DNA of 64,000 bases from NCBI GenBank assembly GCA_023412495.1, contig JAEYNP010000062.1:29846-93845 (forward strand), in the 5' to 3' direction. Each line of letters starts with the position of its first letter. Positions within the stretch are counted from its first letter, which is position 1. The translations under genes were made by a program, and so were the position numbers. Under the pieces are notes generated by a model. It was not told where the DNA came from and made no database searches. It saw only the letters and a program-made list of their open reading frames with translations. Positions 45,377-53,870 of this stretch are shown here, one piece after another. This stretch comes from Pseudomonadota bacterium. GTDB taxonomy: Bacteria > Desulfobacterota > Desulfobulbia > Desulfobulbales > Desulfocapsaceae.

Positions 45377-46061
45377 CTGTATCTCCTTCTTTTTGTGGTG
45401 ATTATGACATTGTCAGTTGCTCGCCCTCACACTAGCCCTGACCCCTTTCCTCGCACTGCAACGTCCATCCAAAACGAGCATCTGAATCCATCACAATGAA
45501 TTGCCAATTCATTTTTTGAACTTTTGCACCCTTTCACCTCCTTTTGTTTGATAGTTTTGATTGGGCTGCGCAAGGCTTTTTCTCTCGACACGTTACGCTG
45601 AAAATTGAAATTGCAAAAACTTTTTTGGAAACTGGTCGGTTTGCATATCAATTTTATTTATCAGAATTCAAAGTATTACTCAAGACAAAAAACCTGATCC
45701 TCTGACATTCGTTATTCATTTGTTTGGATCTCCTAATTCTGCTGATATCACAACAGATTTCCCAAAAGTAATGATTATCCTGCCGTCTTAATGCACTTTT
45801 TCAGGATCTGCGGAGGTAACTTGCTTCCCAGAAAGAGAAATTGTCGTTGGGCTAATTATTGCCAGTTTCACTCTTCCACGTCCTCTGTGAACTGGCGGCA
45901 AAAGCTGCACATCTTAGTTATTGATTGGTCTCCTTTGAAGACCTTTCAACCAGCCGGTCTTCCATCTCCCAGTTGACCTCTTTTGGCTAATAACTTAAAA
46001 TGTGATTTTTTTTGAATCTCAACTTGCTGGTTCGATGAGACTTGGCGTTTGCGGGACAACC
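45377..46061. other. 685-bp AT-rich gap without a convincing gene
   Basis: The stretch next to the MFS gene must hold its promoter, but no strong -35/-10 or sigma-54 site was recognised; a TGGCAA...TGTGA resembling sigma-54 is too degenerate. Short frames at 45427-45651 (minus) and 45791-45976 (plus) lack a ribosome binding site and have unnatural composition. Confidence 0.5.
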
Positions 46062-46349
46062 ATGAATATCTGGGAAAAAATCTGCTCGATATCGGCCATC
46101 GTCTTTGCCCTTTGCCTTGTGAGCGTAATTCTGATCTTCCCCGAGCTACGCCAACTCGATCGGCTTCTCGCTGCCTGCCTTCTGGGCATCTTCGTCAACG
46201 CCGGCCTGATGTTTATTGTCCTGCGGGATATATTTCTGCGTCGATTCAGCAACCCCAATGTGCGCTTTATCTGGGTCGTCGTGGTGTTGTTTTTTTGGCC
46301 GTCGATCCCTTACTATCTTTTTCTCCATGGGTTTCGCCCGAGAAACTGA
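46062..46349 (+). CDS. Small membrane protein of unknown function
   Basis: About 95 residues from ATG 46062 (an in-frame ATG at 46035 is possible). Three hydrophobic segments: ISAIVFALCLVSVILIF (about 9-26), LLAACLLGIFVNAGLMFIVL (about 34-54) and FIWVVVVLFFWPSIPYYLFL (about 68-90), with basic residues in the loop between the second and third. The pattern resembles small inner-membrane proteins of the DUF/phospholipase_D-nuclease N-terminal sort, but I do not recognise the family. It lies alone upstream of ffh. Confidence 0.6.
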   Translation: MNIWEKICSISAIVFALCLVSVILIFPELRQLDRLLAACLLGIFVNAGLMFIVLRDIFLRRFSNPNVRFIWVVVVLFFWPSIPYYLFLHGFRPRN

Positions 46350-46411
46350 CAGTACCGTCCTGCGCAACTGACTTACATCTACGCTATTTTTCAGCTCCTT
46401 AGGATCCCTGC

Positions 46412-46440
46412 TTGACATCCTTTTCGATACACAGTATTTT
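46412..46440 (+). promoter_or_regulatory. Probable promoter of the ffh-rpsP operon
   Basis: TTGACA (46412-46417), 17-bp spacer, TATTTT (46435-46440), about 140 bases before the ffh start. Agreement with the consensus is good; the long leader is not explained. Confidence 0.6.
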
Positions 46441-46582
46441 TCTTATCTTTTTATGTTCAGCCGCATTGGTTACTATTTAGGTTTGGCCCGTAATCATCGG
46501 TCTTTTTCTGTTTTATTTTCGGCCAGGCTGGGTACGATCTTCCCTGAACCCGCCACCTGGGACGATAGAGAACTGACGAATC

Positions 46583-47938
46583 ATGTTTGAGAATCTAACT
46601 GACAGGCTTGAGGGAGTTTTCAAGAAACTCCGAGGCCATGGCAAACTTAACGAAGAGAACATCAGAGAGGCACTCCGGGAAGTTCGTGGTGCCCTCCTCG
46701 AGGCTGATGTCAACTTCAAGGTCGCCAAGGACTTTATCGCAGCCGTCACAGACAAGGCCGTCGGCCGGGAAGTCTCCAAAAGTCTCTCTCCCGGGCAGCA
46801 GGTAATCAAAATCGTTCACGAGGAACTGGTTGAATTGCTAGGCGGCACCGCCCAGCAGATCAAGCTTGACGGGCGCCAGCCGGTCGTGATCATGATGGCC
46901 GGCCTGCAGGGCTCCGGCAAGACGACCTCCTCGGGCAAGCTCGCCAAACAGCTCAAAGAAAAGGGTCGCAGACCATATCTCGTGCCTGCGGACATCTATC
47001 GCCCCGCGGCCATCGAGCAGCTGCAGGTGCTCGGTTCCCGGCTGGAGATCCCGGTTCACCCCTCGACCTCCGCCACCAAGCCGGTGGATATCTGCCGCCA
47101 GGCATTGAGCGAGGCGGCTCTCAAAAATTGCGACACCCTCATCATCGACACCGCCGGCCGCCTCCATATCGATGAGGCGTTGATGGATGAGCTGAAGGAG
47201 ATCCAGTCGGCCATTCCGCTGACGGAGATACTTTTTGTCGCCGACGCCATGACCGGTCAGGATGCGGTGACCGTGGCCGAAAAGTTCAACCGGGATCTCG
47301 AGATCACCGGCATCATCCTCACCAAGATGGAAGGCGACGCCCGCGGCGGTGCGGCCCTCTCCATCAAGAGCGTTACCGGCAAACCCATCAAATTCGTCGG
47401 CGTCGGCGAAAGCCTCGATGCTCTGGAGGTCTTTCACCCGGAACGGGTCGCCTCGCGTATCCTGGGCATGGGTGATATCCTCACCCTTATCGAAAAGGCC
47501 GAAAAAGTCGTCGACAAGGCCGAAGCCGAGAAGATCGCCAATAAGCTTAAGCGGAACCAATTCACACTCGAAGATTTTCTCGACCAGATCCAGCAGATCA
47601 AGAAGATGGGCTCCCTGGAAAAGATCCTCGACATGGTTCCCGGCATCAATAAGCTGAGACAACTGAAGGATGTCCCGAAGCCTGATGAGAGGGAGCTGAT
47701 AAAGACGGAAGCGATCATCCGTTCGATGACCATCAAGGAAAGAAGAAACCACCAGATCATCAACCCCTCGAGACGGATGCGCATTGCCGCCGGTTCGGGA
47801 ACGACGGTCGCCGACGTCAACAGGGTGCTGAAAAGCTACTCGGAAATGCTGAAAATGATGAAAAAAATCAGCGGCAAACCGGGGGCGATATCCGGCATCA
47901 AGCGTAGAAAATTGCCCAAGGGCATGAGAAGGAACTAA
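46583..47938 (+). CDS. ffh: Signal recognition particle protein Ffh
   Basis: GTPase of the SRP that targets nascent membrane proteins, 451 residues. N domain (1-90) with ALLEADVNFKVAKDFI, G domain with P-loop GLQGSGKTTSSGKLA, DTAGRLHIDEALMDEL, TKMEGDARGGAAL, and the M domain (about 325-440) with the RNA-binding SRRMRIAAGSGT motif. No 4.5S RNA gene was recognised nearby. It leads the ribosome-maturation operon. Confidence 0.97.
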   Translation: MFENLTDRLEGVFKKLRGHGKLNEENIREALREVRGALLEADVNFKVAKDFIAAVTDKAVGREVSKSLSPGQQVIKIVHEELVELLGGTAQQIKLDGRQPVVIMMAGLQGSGKTTSSGKLAKQLKEKGRRPYLVPADIYRPAAIEQLQVLGSRLEIPVHPSTSATKPVDICRQALSEAALKNCDTLIIDTAGRLHIDEALMDELKEIQSAIPLTEILFVADAMTGQDAVTVAEKFNRDLEITGIILTKMEGDARGGAALSIKSVTGKPIKFVGVGESLDALEVFHPERVASRILGMGDILTLIEKAEKVVDKAEAEKIANKLKRNQFTLEDFLDQIQQIKKMGSLEKILDMVPGINKLRQLKDVPKPDERELIKTEAIIRSMTIKERRNHQIINPSRRMRIAAGSGTTVADVNRVLKSYSEMLKMMKKISGKPGAISGIKRRKLPKGMRRN

Positions 47939-47988
47939 CTCCTCGGACACGAGGATCACCAGAGACATCAACCGGAGGACTAACCGGA

Positions 47989-48237
47989 ATGGCAGTACGT
48001 ATCAGATTGACCAGACTTGGCAGGAAAAAGAAACCATTTTATCGTATTATCGTTGCCAACAGCGAGAACAAGCGCGACGGTAAATTTCTCGATGTGGTGG
48101 GCACTTACGATCCGCTCCAGAATCCGGCGGCAATTTCTATCGACAATGCCAAGCTCCAGGAATGGCTGAGCAAGGGGGCACTCCCTACTTCCACCGTCAA
48201 GAGCCTGATCAAAAAAGCTACAGCATCCGTTCAGTAG
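47989..48237 (+). CDS. rpsP: 30S ribosomal protein S16
   Basis: 82 residues with the S16 signature VRIRLTRLGRKKKPFYRIIVAN at the N terminus and FLDVVGTYDPLQNP. It follows ffh by 50 bp with an AACCGGAGGACTAACCGG leader supplying the GGAGG. Its stop is two bases before the start of khpA. Confidence 0.97.
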   Translation: MAVRIRLTRLGRKKKPFYRIIVANSENKRDGKFLDVVGTYDPLQNPAAISIDNAKLQEWLSKGALPTSTVKSLIKKATASVQ

Positions 48238-48239
48238 CG

Positions 48240-48470
48240 ATGGAAGAGCTCATAGCGGCTATCGCCCGGTCGCTGGTTGACCAACCGGATGCAGTGAAGG
48301 TCACCAGGACCGATGACGGGGAGAGCGTGACCATTGAATTGGCCGTAGCTCCGGAAGATCTGGGAAAGGTGATCGGCAAGCAGGGAAGGACGGCCCGGGC
48401 ATTGCGCTGTCTGCTTTCAGCTGCGGCTGCCAAGGCGGAAAAAAAGGCCAGGCTGGAAATTGTCGAATAG
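48240..48470 (+). CDS. khpA: KhpA, KH-domain RNA-binding protein
   Basis: 76 residues: a single KH type-II domain with the VIGKQGRTARALRCLL loop (GxxG as GKQG). KhpA, also called YlqC, binds RNA, often with KhpB/Jag, and is placed between rpsP and rimM in many genomes, exactly as here. The start ATG at 48240 is set by the position two bases after the rpsP stop; the longer frame overlaps rpsP. Confidence 0.92.
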   Translation: MEELIAAIARSLVDQPDAVKVTRTDDGESVTIELAVAPEDLGKVIGKQGRTARALRCLLSAAAAKAEKKARLEIVE

Positions 48471-48483
48471 CCGCAAGAGCCTG

Positions 48484-49035
48484 ATGGTCGAAGATTTTCA
48501 GTACCCTGCAGACGAGTATTTGTTTCTTGGAAAGGTTGCCAGGGCTCATGGTTTGCGAGGAGAGGTGAAGGTATTGCTCCATTCCGGCCAGCCGGAAAAT
48601 ATCCGGAGCTATAAAGAATTATTCCTGATCGATCTGCGGGGAGAGCTGTTCGGGCCCTTGTCCGTGCTTCGTAGCCGGAGCCAGGGTAAACTTGCCATTG
48701 TGCAATTTGCCTCCGTCACCAATCGCGATCAGGCGGAAGCGATAGAGGGCCGGGGGGTGCTGCTGGCCAAAGCCGATCTGCCGGAGATTTCGGAGGGAGA
48801 GTTTTACTGGTACCAGTACATCGGTAAGGCGGCCGTCGATGCCACCGGAAAGGATCTCGGCAAGGTGCGGCATATATTCCGGAACGGTCTACAGGATGTA
48901 TTGGTGCTGAAGAAGCCGGATTCGGATGAGGAAATCCTGATACCGGCGACAAAAGAAATCATTGTCGGGGACACCGCCGAAGGACTGATCATTGACCCTC
49001 CTCCGGGATTGCTGGAGCTCAACGCCGGCTCTTGA
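48484..49035 (+). CDS. rimM: Ribosome maturation factor RimM
   Basis: 30S maturation factor, 183 residues from ATG 48484. N-terminal barrel with [17 protein letters not shown], then the PRC barrel with [25 protein letters not shown] (split) and [17 protein letters not shown] near the C terminus. The start is uncertain: a TTG at 48460 overlapping khpA is in frame and the ATG lacks a strong ribosome binding site. Operon position between khpA and trmD is conserved. Confidence 0.93.
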   Translation: MVEDFQYPADEYLFLGKVARAHGLRGEVKVLLHSGQPENIRSYKELFLIDLRGELFGPLSVLRSRSQGKLAIVQFASVTNRDQAEAIEGRGVLLAKADLPEISEGEFYWYQYIGKAAVDATGKDLGKVRHIFRNGLQDVLVLKKPDSDEEILIPATKEIIVGDTAEGLIIDPPPGLLELNAGS

Positions 49036-49054
49036 TGGTGGCACGGCTGCCGTG

Positions 49055-49831
49055 ATGATCTTCGATGTATTGACAATTTTTCCCGATCTCTTCGAATCGC
49101 CGCTCAAGGAAGGGATTCTGAGACGGGCAAGCACCAAGGGAGTAATCCATACCCACATCGTCAATATCAGGGATTTTGCGGAAGGCCCCCAGGCCATGAC
49201 CGACGATCGGCCCTTCGGCGGGGGGGAAGGCATGGTGATGAAGCCCGAGCCCCTGGCGCTGGCGGTGGAAGAGAGAAAAGCGGCCGCCCCTTCGGCCAGG
49301 GTCGTCCTCCTCACCCCCCAGGGACGTATGTATACCCAGGACGTAGCCGAGGAACTGGCGAAGGAAAAACACCTTATCCTGGTGTGCGGACGCTACGAAG
49401 GAGTTGACGAACGGTTCAGAGCCGAGTATGTGGATGACGAAATCTCCATCGGAGACTTCATCCTGACCGGCGGTGAACTGGCGGCCATGGTGATTATCGA
49501 TTCGGTGACGAGGCTTCTTCCCGGCGTTCTCGGCTGTGCCGATTCGGCCGCAAAGGATACTTTCAGCAGGAATCTGTTGAAGCACCCGCAGTATACGAGA
49601 CCGCGGGTCTTCAACAACATCGAGGTTCCGGACGAGCTGCTCTCCGGCAACCATGAGAAAATCGAGGAATACAGATTCATCGCCTCGATCCTCCGGACGC
49701 TTGAAAGACGACCGGAACTGCTGAAGAAAGAGACATTTACGGCCGGGGAGATAAAACTGCTGCACCGGCATAAGCTGTTTGAGCAAGTAAGAGCTGTCCA
49801 GGAATCGGCGGGAAATGACGTATCCGGGTGA
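49055..49831 (+). CDS. trmD: tRNA (guanine-N1-)-methyltransferase TrmD
   Basis: Makes m1G37 in tRNA, preventing frameshifts. 258 residues from ATG 49055: [13 protein letters not shown] start, [18 protein letters not shown], the deep-trefoil-knot SAM site [12 protein letters not shown] and [20 protein letters not shown]. Upstream in-frame ATG 48992 would overlap rimM and is not preferred; GTG 49052 is a near alternative. Overlaps the next methylase gene by 17 bases. Confidence 0.96.
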   Translation: MIFDVLTIFPDLFESPLKEGILRRASTKGVIHTHIVNIRDFAEGPQAMTDDRPFGGGEGMVMKPEPLALAVEERKAAAPSARVVLLTPQGRMYTQDVAEELAKEKHLILVCGRYEGVDERFRAEYVDDEISIGDFILTGGELAAMVIIDSVTRLLPGVLGCADSAAKDTFSRNLLKHPQYTRPRVFNNIEVPDELLSGNHEKIEEYRFIASILRTLERRPELLKKETFTAGEIKLLHRHKLFEQVRAVQESAGNDVSG

Positions 49832-50384
49832 AACCACACTTTCAATCGCCCTCATACATCATCCTGTGGTGAACAAGAAGGCGGAGATTATCGGATCGGC
49901 CGTTACCAATCTGGATATTCACGATATCGCCAGGACGGCACGAACTTACGGAGTGACGGATTACTTTATCGCGACTCCCTACGAAGACCAGCGGCAACTG
50001 GTGCAGGAACTGCTGGCCCACTGGGAGACCGGGCACGGCGCGAGCTACAACCCTGCCCGGCGCGAGGCCCTGAGCATCGTTCGGCTGGTCGAGGATCTGA
50101 GTTCGGCCGTGGACATCCTTACGGCACGATACGAAAAACGTCCGCTGCTGGTGGCAACCAGCGCGGTCTTGCGGGAGAAGACCCTGGGATACGGAGAGCT
50201 CGGCAACAGGATCAGGAACAACGAGCCTGTCCTGCTGATTTTCGGGACCGCCCACGGTCTTGCCCCGGAGATTATTACAGAGGCAGATGCGACACTCCCC
50301 CCGATCAAGGGCGGAACGGAATACAATCATCTCTCAGTTCGCTCGGCGGCATCGATCATCATTGACAGGCTGCTCGGCTCCTGA
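49815..50384 (+). CDS. SPOUT-type RNA methyltransferase (TM1570-like)
   Basis: 189 residues of the RNA_Me_trans family found beside trmD in Thermotoga, Aquifex and many anaerobes. Visible: [37 protein letters not shown] (split over 11-47), [15 protein letters not shown], and the knot motif [15 protein letters not shown] with late [22 protein letters not shown] (split). Substrate RNA and position are unknown. It lies between trmD and rplS, so translation-related. Confidence 0.88.
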   Translation: MTYPGETTLSIALIHHPVVNKKAEIIGSAVTNLDIHDIARTARTYGVTDYFIATPYEDQRQLVQELLAHWETGHGASYNPARREALSIVRLVEDLSSAVDILTARYEKRPLLVATSAVLREKTLGYGELGNRIRNNEPVLLIFGTAHGLAPEIITEADATLPPIKGGTEYNHLSVRSAASIIIDRLLGS

Positions 50385-50449
50385 GAAAATCGAGGCAACA
50401 ATTACCAACTGGATCACTCCCTAAAGATACTCAACCAACTAAAGACGTT

Positions 50450-50800
50450 ATGAGCAAAATAATCGAACGAATCAATCTGGAGCAAATGCGGCAGGACCAT
50501 CCGGACTTCCGCCCTGGTGATAACGTGAAGGTCCACATCCGCATCATTGAGGGCAACAAGGAACGTATCCAGATTTTCCAGGGGATTGTCATCAAGCGCA
50601 AGTCCGGCACCATGAATGCCACCTACACCGTGCGAAAGATTTCCCACGGCGTCGGGGTGGAAAAGACCTTTTCCCTGCACAATCCCCGGATCGAAAAGAT
50701 CGAGGTAATCACCAGAGGTCGTGTCCGTCGCGCCCGTCTTTACTACCTGCGCAACCTCACCGGCAAGGCGGCACGTATTCGCGAACGCGGTCTGGTCTGA
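50450..50800 (+). CDS. rplS: 50S ribosomal protein L19
   Basis: 116 residues: [32 protein letters not shown] (split over 23-54), [21 protein letters not shown] and the C-terminal [21 protein letters not shown], all standard for L19. It ends the ribosomal half of the operon and is followed by a strong hairpin. Confidence 0.97.
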   Translation: MSKIIERINLEQMRQDHPDFRPGDNVKVHIRIIEGNKERIQIFQGIVIKRKSGTMNATYTVRKISHGVGVEKTFSLHNPRIEKIEVITRGRVRRARLYYLRNLTGKAARIRERGLV

Positions 50801-50834
50801 TACCCGTTCGTTTCATAATTTCTTCTCGGAAATA

Positions 50835-50876
50835 AACCATCACTGACCACAGGGATTCCTGAAATCAGTGATGGTT
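50835..50876 (+). terminator. Hairpin after rplS
   Basis: A perfect 12-bp stem, AACCATCACTGA with TCAGTGATGGTT, over an 18-base loop, 34 bp after the rplS stop. It is not followed by a clear T tract, so it may be a partial terminator or mRNA 3' end. Confidence 0.6.
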
Positions 50877-50894
50877 CTGCGCCTTGATCGCCGC

Positions 50895-51039
50895 CTAGGA
50901 GGCGGTCCGATTATAGCATTTCTTTCTCAGATCAAGGCATTTTCGGAAATTACGCGCAGCCATAAGACCGATATTGCGAGCATTATTTCGAAAATATCGC
51001 AGAGATGGGGGAAAAGGGGATAATCCGAAAGACTCCTAG
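50895..51039. repeat. MITE-like repeat B, copy 2
   Basis: 145 bp starting CTAGGAGGCGGTCCGATTATAG and ending TAATCCGAAAGACTCCTAG, in the same orientation as copy 3 (55615-55762) and opposite to copy 1. It is the most diverged of the three. It fills the rplS-rnhB gap. Confidence 0.8.
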
Positions 51040-51122
51040 ACAATTCAGGCGCGCTCAAGCGCCGCCCCTTCAGGTGTGTTTTAAGTCTTCGCTCCGGCAA
51101 CTCGCTTCTGTAAGGGTATGAC

Positions 51123-51761
51123 GTGAAAGGTATCTTTGCCCACTGCAGCGAGACCGACAACTTCAGGTTCGAGCGGCACCTGTACGAGAAAGGCTACCGA
51201 TGCGTTGCCGGCTGCGATGAGGCAGGCCGAGGGCCGCTGGCGGGGCCGGTGGTCGCCGCCTGCGTCGTCCTGCCCGTGAAATGCCGGCACGCTCAATTTC
51301 TCGATTCCAAGATTCTCCTCCATTCACAGCGAGTCGATCTGAACAACCATCTCCGGGAGATAGGGGCCTTGATAGGAGTCGGCATTGTCCCGGCCATCCA
51401 GATCGATAAGATCAATATCCTTCAGGCATCGCTTTTGGCGATGCGGCTGGCAGTCGAAGACCTGGAGGGAACTCTGCCCGATTTTATTCTTGTCGACGGC
51501 AGGTTCCAGGTGCCGCTCGCCATCCCCCAGGCGCCGCTTATCAAGGGCGAATCGAAAAGCGCTTCAATCGCCGCCGCCAGTATCGTCGCCAAGGTTGCGC
51601 GGGACTGCATCATGGAGGACTTCCACCGACAGTACCCCGAGTACAATTTCCACCGGCACAAGGGATATCCCACCAAAGAACACCGCCAGGCCCTCCGCCT
51701 CCACGGCCCCTGTCCCATCCATCGCATGAGCTTCAATGGAGTGAATGGGGATGACGATTGA
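51123..51761 (+). CDS. rnhB: Ribonuclease HII
   Basis: Cleaves RNA in RNA-DNA hybrids and removes single ribonucleotides. 212 residues with the DEAGRGPLAGPVVAACVVL motif (catalytic Asp/Glu), HAQFLDSKIL, ILVDGRF (second Asp) and KGESKSASIAAASIVAKVARD. The start is a GTG at 51123 with AAGGG six bases upstream; the neighbouring ATG is out of frame. N-terminal segment of about 17 residues precedes the core fold. Confidence 0.95.
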   Translation: MKGIFAHCSETDNFRFERHLYEKGYRCVAGCDEAGRGPLAGPVVAACVVLPVKCRHAQFLDSKILLHSQRVDLNNHLREIGALIGVGIVPAIQIDKINILQASLLAMRLAVEDLEGTLPDFILVDGRFQVPLAIPQAPLIKGESKSASIAAASIVAKVARDCIMEDFHRQYPEYNFHRHKGYPTKEHRQALRLHGPCPIHRMSFNGVNGDDD

Positions 51762-52122
51762 ACGGCTGCGTCTGGGCAATTCCGGAGAAGAGATCGCCAG
51801 GAGATTTCTGGAGACATTCGGCTATCGTATAGTCGCCAGGAACTATCGCTGCAAGCTCGGCGAAATCGATATTATTGCAAGAGATGGAGAGACCATTGTC
51901 TTCATAGAAGTGAAGACCAGGACCGACTCCGCCTTCGGGTCGCCCGCAGCCGCGGTGACCGTGAAGAAGCAGCGGCAGATCGCCAGGGCAGCGCAATGGT
52001 ATCTGGCCGAGCATGGACTGTACGACGCGCCGGCCAGATTCGATGTGATAGCCATAGTGAGGGAGAAGGGTGGCCGCCAACAGGTGGAACATCTGCCGGG
52101 TGCATTTGAACTTTGCGAATAA
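51751..52122 (+). CDS. yraN: YraN-family (UPF0102) endonuclease-like protein
   Basis: 123 residues with the nuclease-like core: GNSGEEIARRFLETFGYRIVARNYRCKLGEIDIIARDGETIVFIEVKTR (split over 8-56), where GEIDII and FIEVKTR provide the Asp, Glu and Lys of the PD-(D/E)XK plan. Function not settled; linked to DNA processing or uptake in other bacteria. Overlaps rnhB by 11 bases; ATG 51745 is an alternative start, but GGAG is better spaced for 51751. Confidence 0.9.
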   Translation: MTIERLRLGNSGEEIARRFLETFGYRIVARNYRCKLGEIDIIARDGETIVFIEVKTRTDSAFGSPAAAVTVKKQRQIARAAQWYLAEHGLYDAPARFDVIAIVREKGGRQQVEHLPGAFELCE

Positions 52123-52218
52123 TTGTTGAAATGATTATACTTTTTCGCGTACCGTAAGTGACCTTGGAGCACCGGATTCCACGGAGTTCTCGCAACCTTG
52201 CATAATCATTGATTTCCT

Positions 52219-53229
52219 ATGACCATAATCGGAATAACCATGGGATGTCCCGCCGGGATAGGCCCGGAAATCCTTCTCCGTTTCTTCGCCGGGAAGCGAG
52301 CGGCATCGGTCCATCCGGTCGTTATCGGCGACTGCGGCGTCCTGGAGAGATGCGGGAAACAACTGCATCTCCCCGCGCCGTGCGTCTCCTGGCAGCCGGG
52401 GACAGCACTGCCTACCGAGGGCATTCCGGTTGTCGAGGTTTCAAAACTTGGTCCCGACGAGGTTCGCCATGGCTCTCCCACACCAATCACCGGGCGCGCC
52501 ATGGCTGATTATATCACAACCGGGGTGCGTCTGACGCAAAGCGGCCTGGTGCGTGGCCTTACCACCTGCCCCATCTCCAAAGCCGCCTTGCAGGGAGCGG
52601 GCTACCCCTTTCCCGGGCACACCGAAATGCTCGCCAGCCTGACCGGCGCCTCTTCCTTTGCCATGATGCTGGCCGGAGCCAGACTGAAGGTGACGCTTGT
52701 CACCATTCATCGACCGCTTCGGCAAGTCCCGGCCGGTCTTTCTGTAGAAGGCATCTGCAACCTGATTCATATTACCCACCGGGCCCTGAAGATTGACTTC
52801 GCGCTGGAGCGGCCACGCATCGGGGTGGCAGGGCTCAATCCTCATGCCGGGGAGGGCGGCCTGTTCGGCGACGAGGAGGCCCATCTCATCGCTCCGGCGG
52901 TGGCCCGGGCGCGTGAGCTGGGGATTGCCGCCGAAGGACCATTCCCACCGGATACGATTTTTGTCAAAGCCGCGTCGGGGTCCTATGACGCGGTGGTCTG
53001 CATGTACCATGACCAGGGGCTCATTCCGTTTAAGCTCCTGCATTTTGCCGACGGGGTGAACGTCACCCTCGGCCTGCCCATCGTCCGCACCTCGGTCGAT
53101 CACGGCACCGCCTACGATATCGCCGGGAAGGGCCTTGCCGATCATCGCAGCCTGTCGGAAGCCGTGACCCTGGCCGGTGTCATCAGCGGCAACAGATCCA
53201 GAATCACCGGAGGAGAAACAGTTCTATGA
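52219..53229 (+). CDS. pdxA: 4-hydroxythreonine-4-phosphate dehydrogenase PdxA
   Basis: Pyridoxal phosphate biosynthesis enzyme, 336 residues. ITMGCPAGIGPEI at the N terminus, CPISKAAL, YPFPGHTEMLA with a metal-binding His, GLNPHAGEGG, and the late MYHDQGLIPFK and RTSVDHGTAYDIAGKG motifs that complete the metal site. Its last codon overlaps the tmk start (ATGA), so the two are coupled. Confidence 0.95.
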   Translation: MTIIGITMGCPAGIGPEILLRFFAGKRAASVHPVVIGDCGVLERCGKQLHLPAPCVSWQPGTALPTEGIPVVEVSKLGPDEVRHGSPTPITGRAMADYITTGVRLTQSGLVRGLTTCPISKAALQGAGYPFPGHTEMLASLTGASSFAMMLAGARLKVTLVTIHRPLRQVPAGLSVEGICNLIHITHRALKIDFALERPRIGVAGLNPHAGEGGLFGDEEAHLIAPAVARARELGIAAEGPFPPDTIFVKAASGSYDAVVCMYHDQGLIPFKLLHFADGVNVTLGLPIVRTSVDHGTAYDIAGKGLADHRSLSEAVTLAGVISGNRSRITGGETVL

Positions 53230-53870
53230 AGCAGAGGATGCGGCGGGGCAGACTGATCGTCTTCGAGGGCACCGATGGAACGGGGAAATCCACCCAACTG
53301 AAGCTTCTGCACGGCCATCTGGAAAAGCAGGGCCTGCCTGTCGTAGCCACCAGGGAGCCGACCGACGGCGTGTACGGCCGGCAGATCCGCAATCTTTATG
53401 TCAACCGCCACCAGTACAGCCGCGAAGAGGAGCTGGAGCTATTCCTCGCCGACCGCCGGGAGCATGTCCGGGACTTCCTCCACCCGAACCTCGATCAAGG
53501 CAGGATAATCCTCTGCGACAGATACTACTTTTCCACCGCCGCCTATCAGGGAGCATTGGGTCTGGACCCCGACGAGATCCTGCGGCGGAACGACTTCGCC
53601 CCCGAGCCCGATCTGGTCCTGCTCTTCCGAGCGCCTTTGCAGCTCAGTATCGAACGGATAACGAACGGCCGGGGAGAGACCTTGAACAGATTTGAACAAC
53701 GGGAATTCCTGGAAAAAGTGGCAGCGATCTTCGCCGCCATCAAGCGATCCAATATACGCAGAATCGATGCCTCCGGCTCGATTGAAGAGGTCCACCGGCA
53801 GGTCGTTGCCGCCGTCGCCCCCCTCTTCCCCCCTCCAAGACCTTTACAGTTTCCATCAGCCTTGCCATGA
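53226..53870 (+). CDS. tmk: Thymidylate kinase
   Basis: Phosphorylates dTMP to dTDP, 214 residues. P-loop FEGTDGTGKST, the DR motif as CDRYYFSTAAYQGA, and EPTDGVYGRQIR for dTMP. The family's lid region is short (NGRGETLNRFEQREFLEKV). Overlaps the TPR lipoprotein gene by 4 bases. The C-terminal FPPPRPLQFPSALP tail is unlike typical enzymes and may be unstructured. Confidence 0.95.
   Translation: MKQRMRRGRLIVFEGTDGTGKSTQLKLLHGHLEKQGLPVVATREPTDGVYGRQIRNLYVNRHQYSREEELELFLADRREHVRDFLHPNLDQGRIILCDRYYFSTAAYQGALGLDPDEILRRNDFAPEPDLVLLFRAPLQLSIERITNGRGETLNRFEQREFLEKVAAIFAAIKRSNIRRIDASGSIEEVHRQVVAAVAPLFPPPRPLQFPSALP

Noticed and set aside
45427..45651. 74-codon minus-strand frame upstream of the MFS gene
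   Set aside because: No ribosome binding site suited to its start, Lys/Ser/Phe-rich composition unlike real proteins, and it overlaps the expected leader.
45390..45660. Sigma-54 promoter for the MFS-acs transcript
   Set aside because: The best candidate on the minus strand (TGGCAA-N5-TGTGA) lacks the -12 GC dinucleotide.
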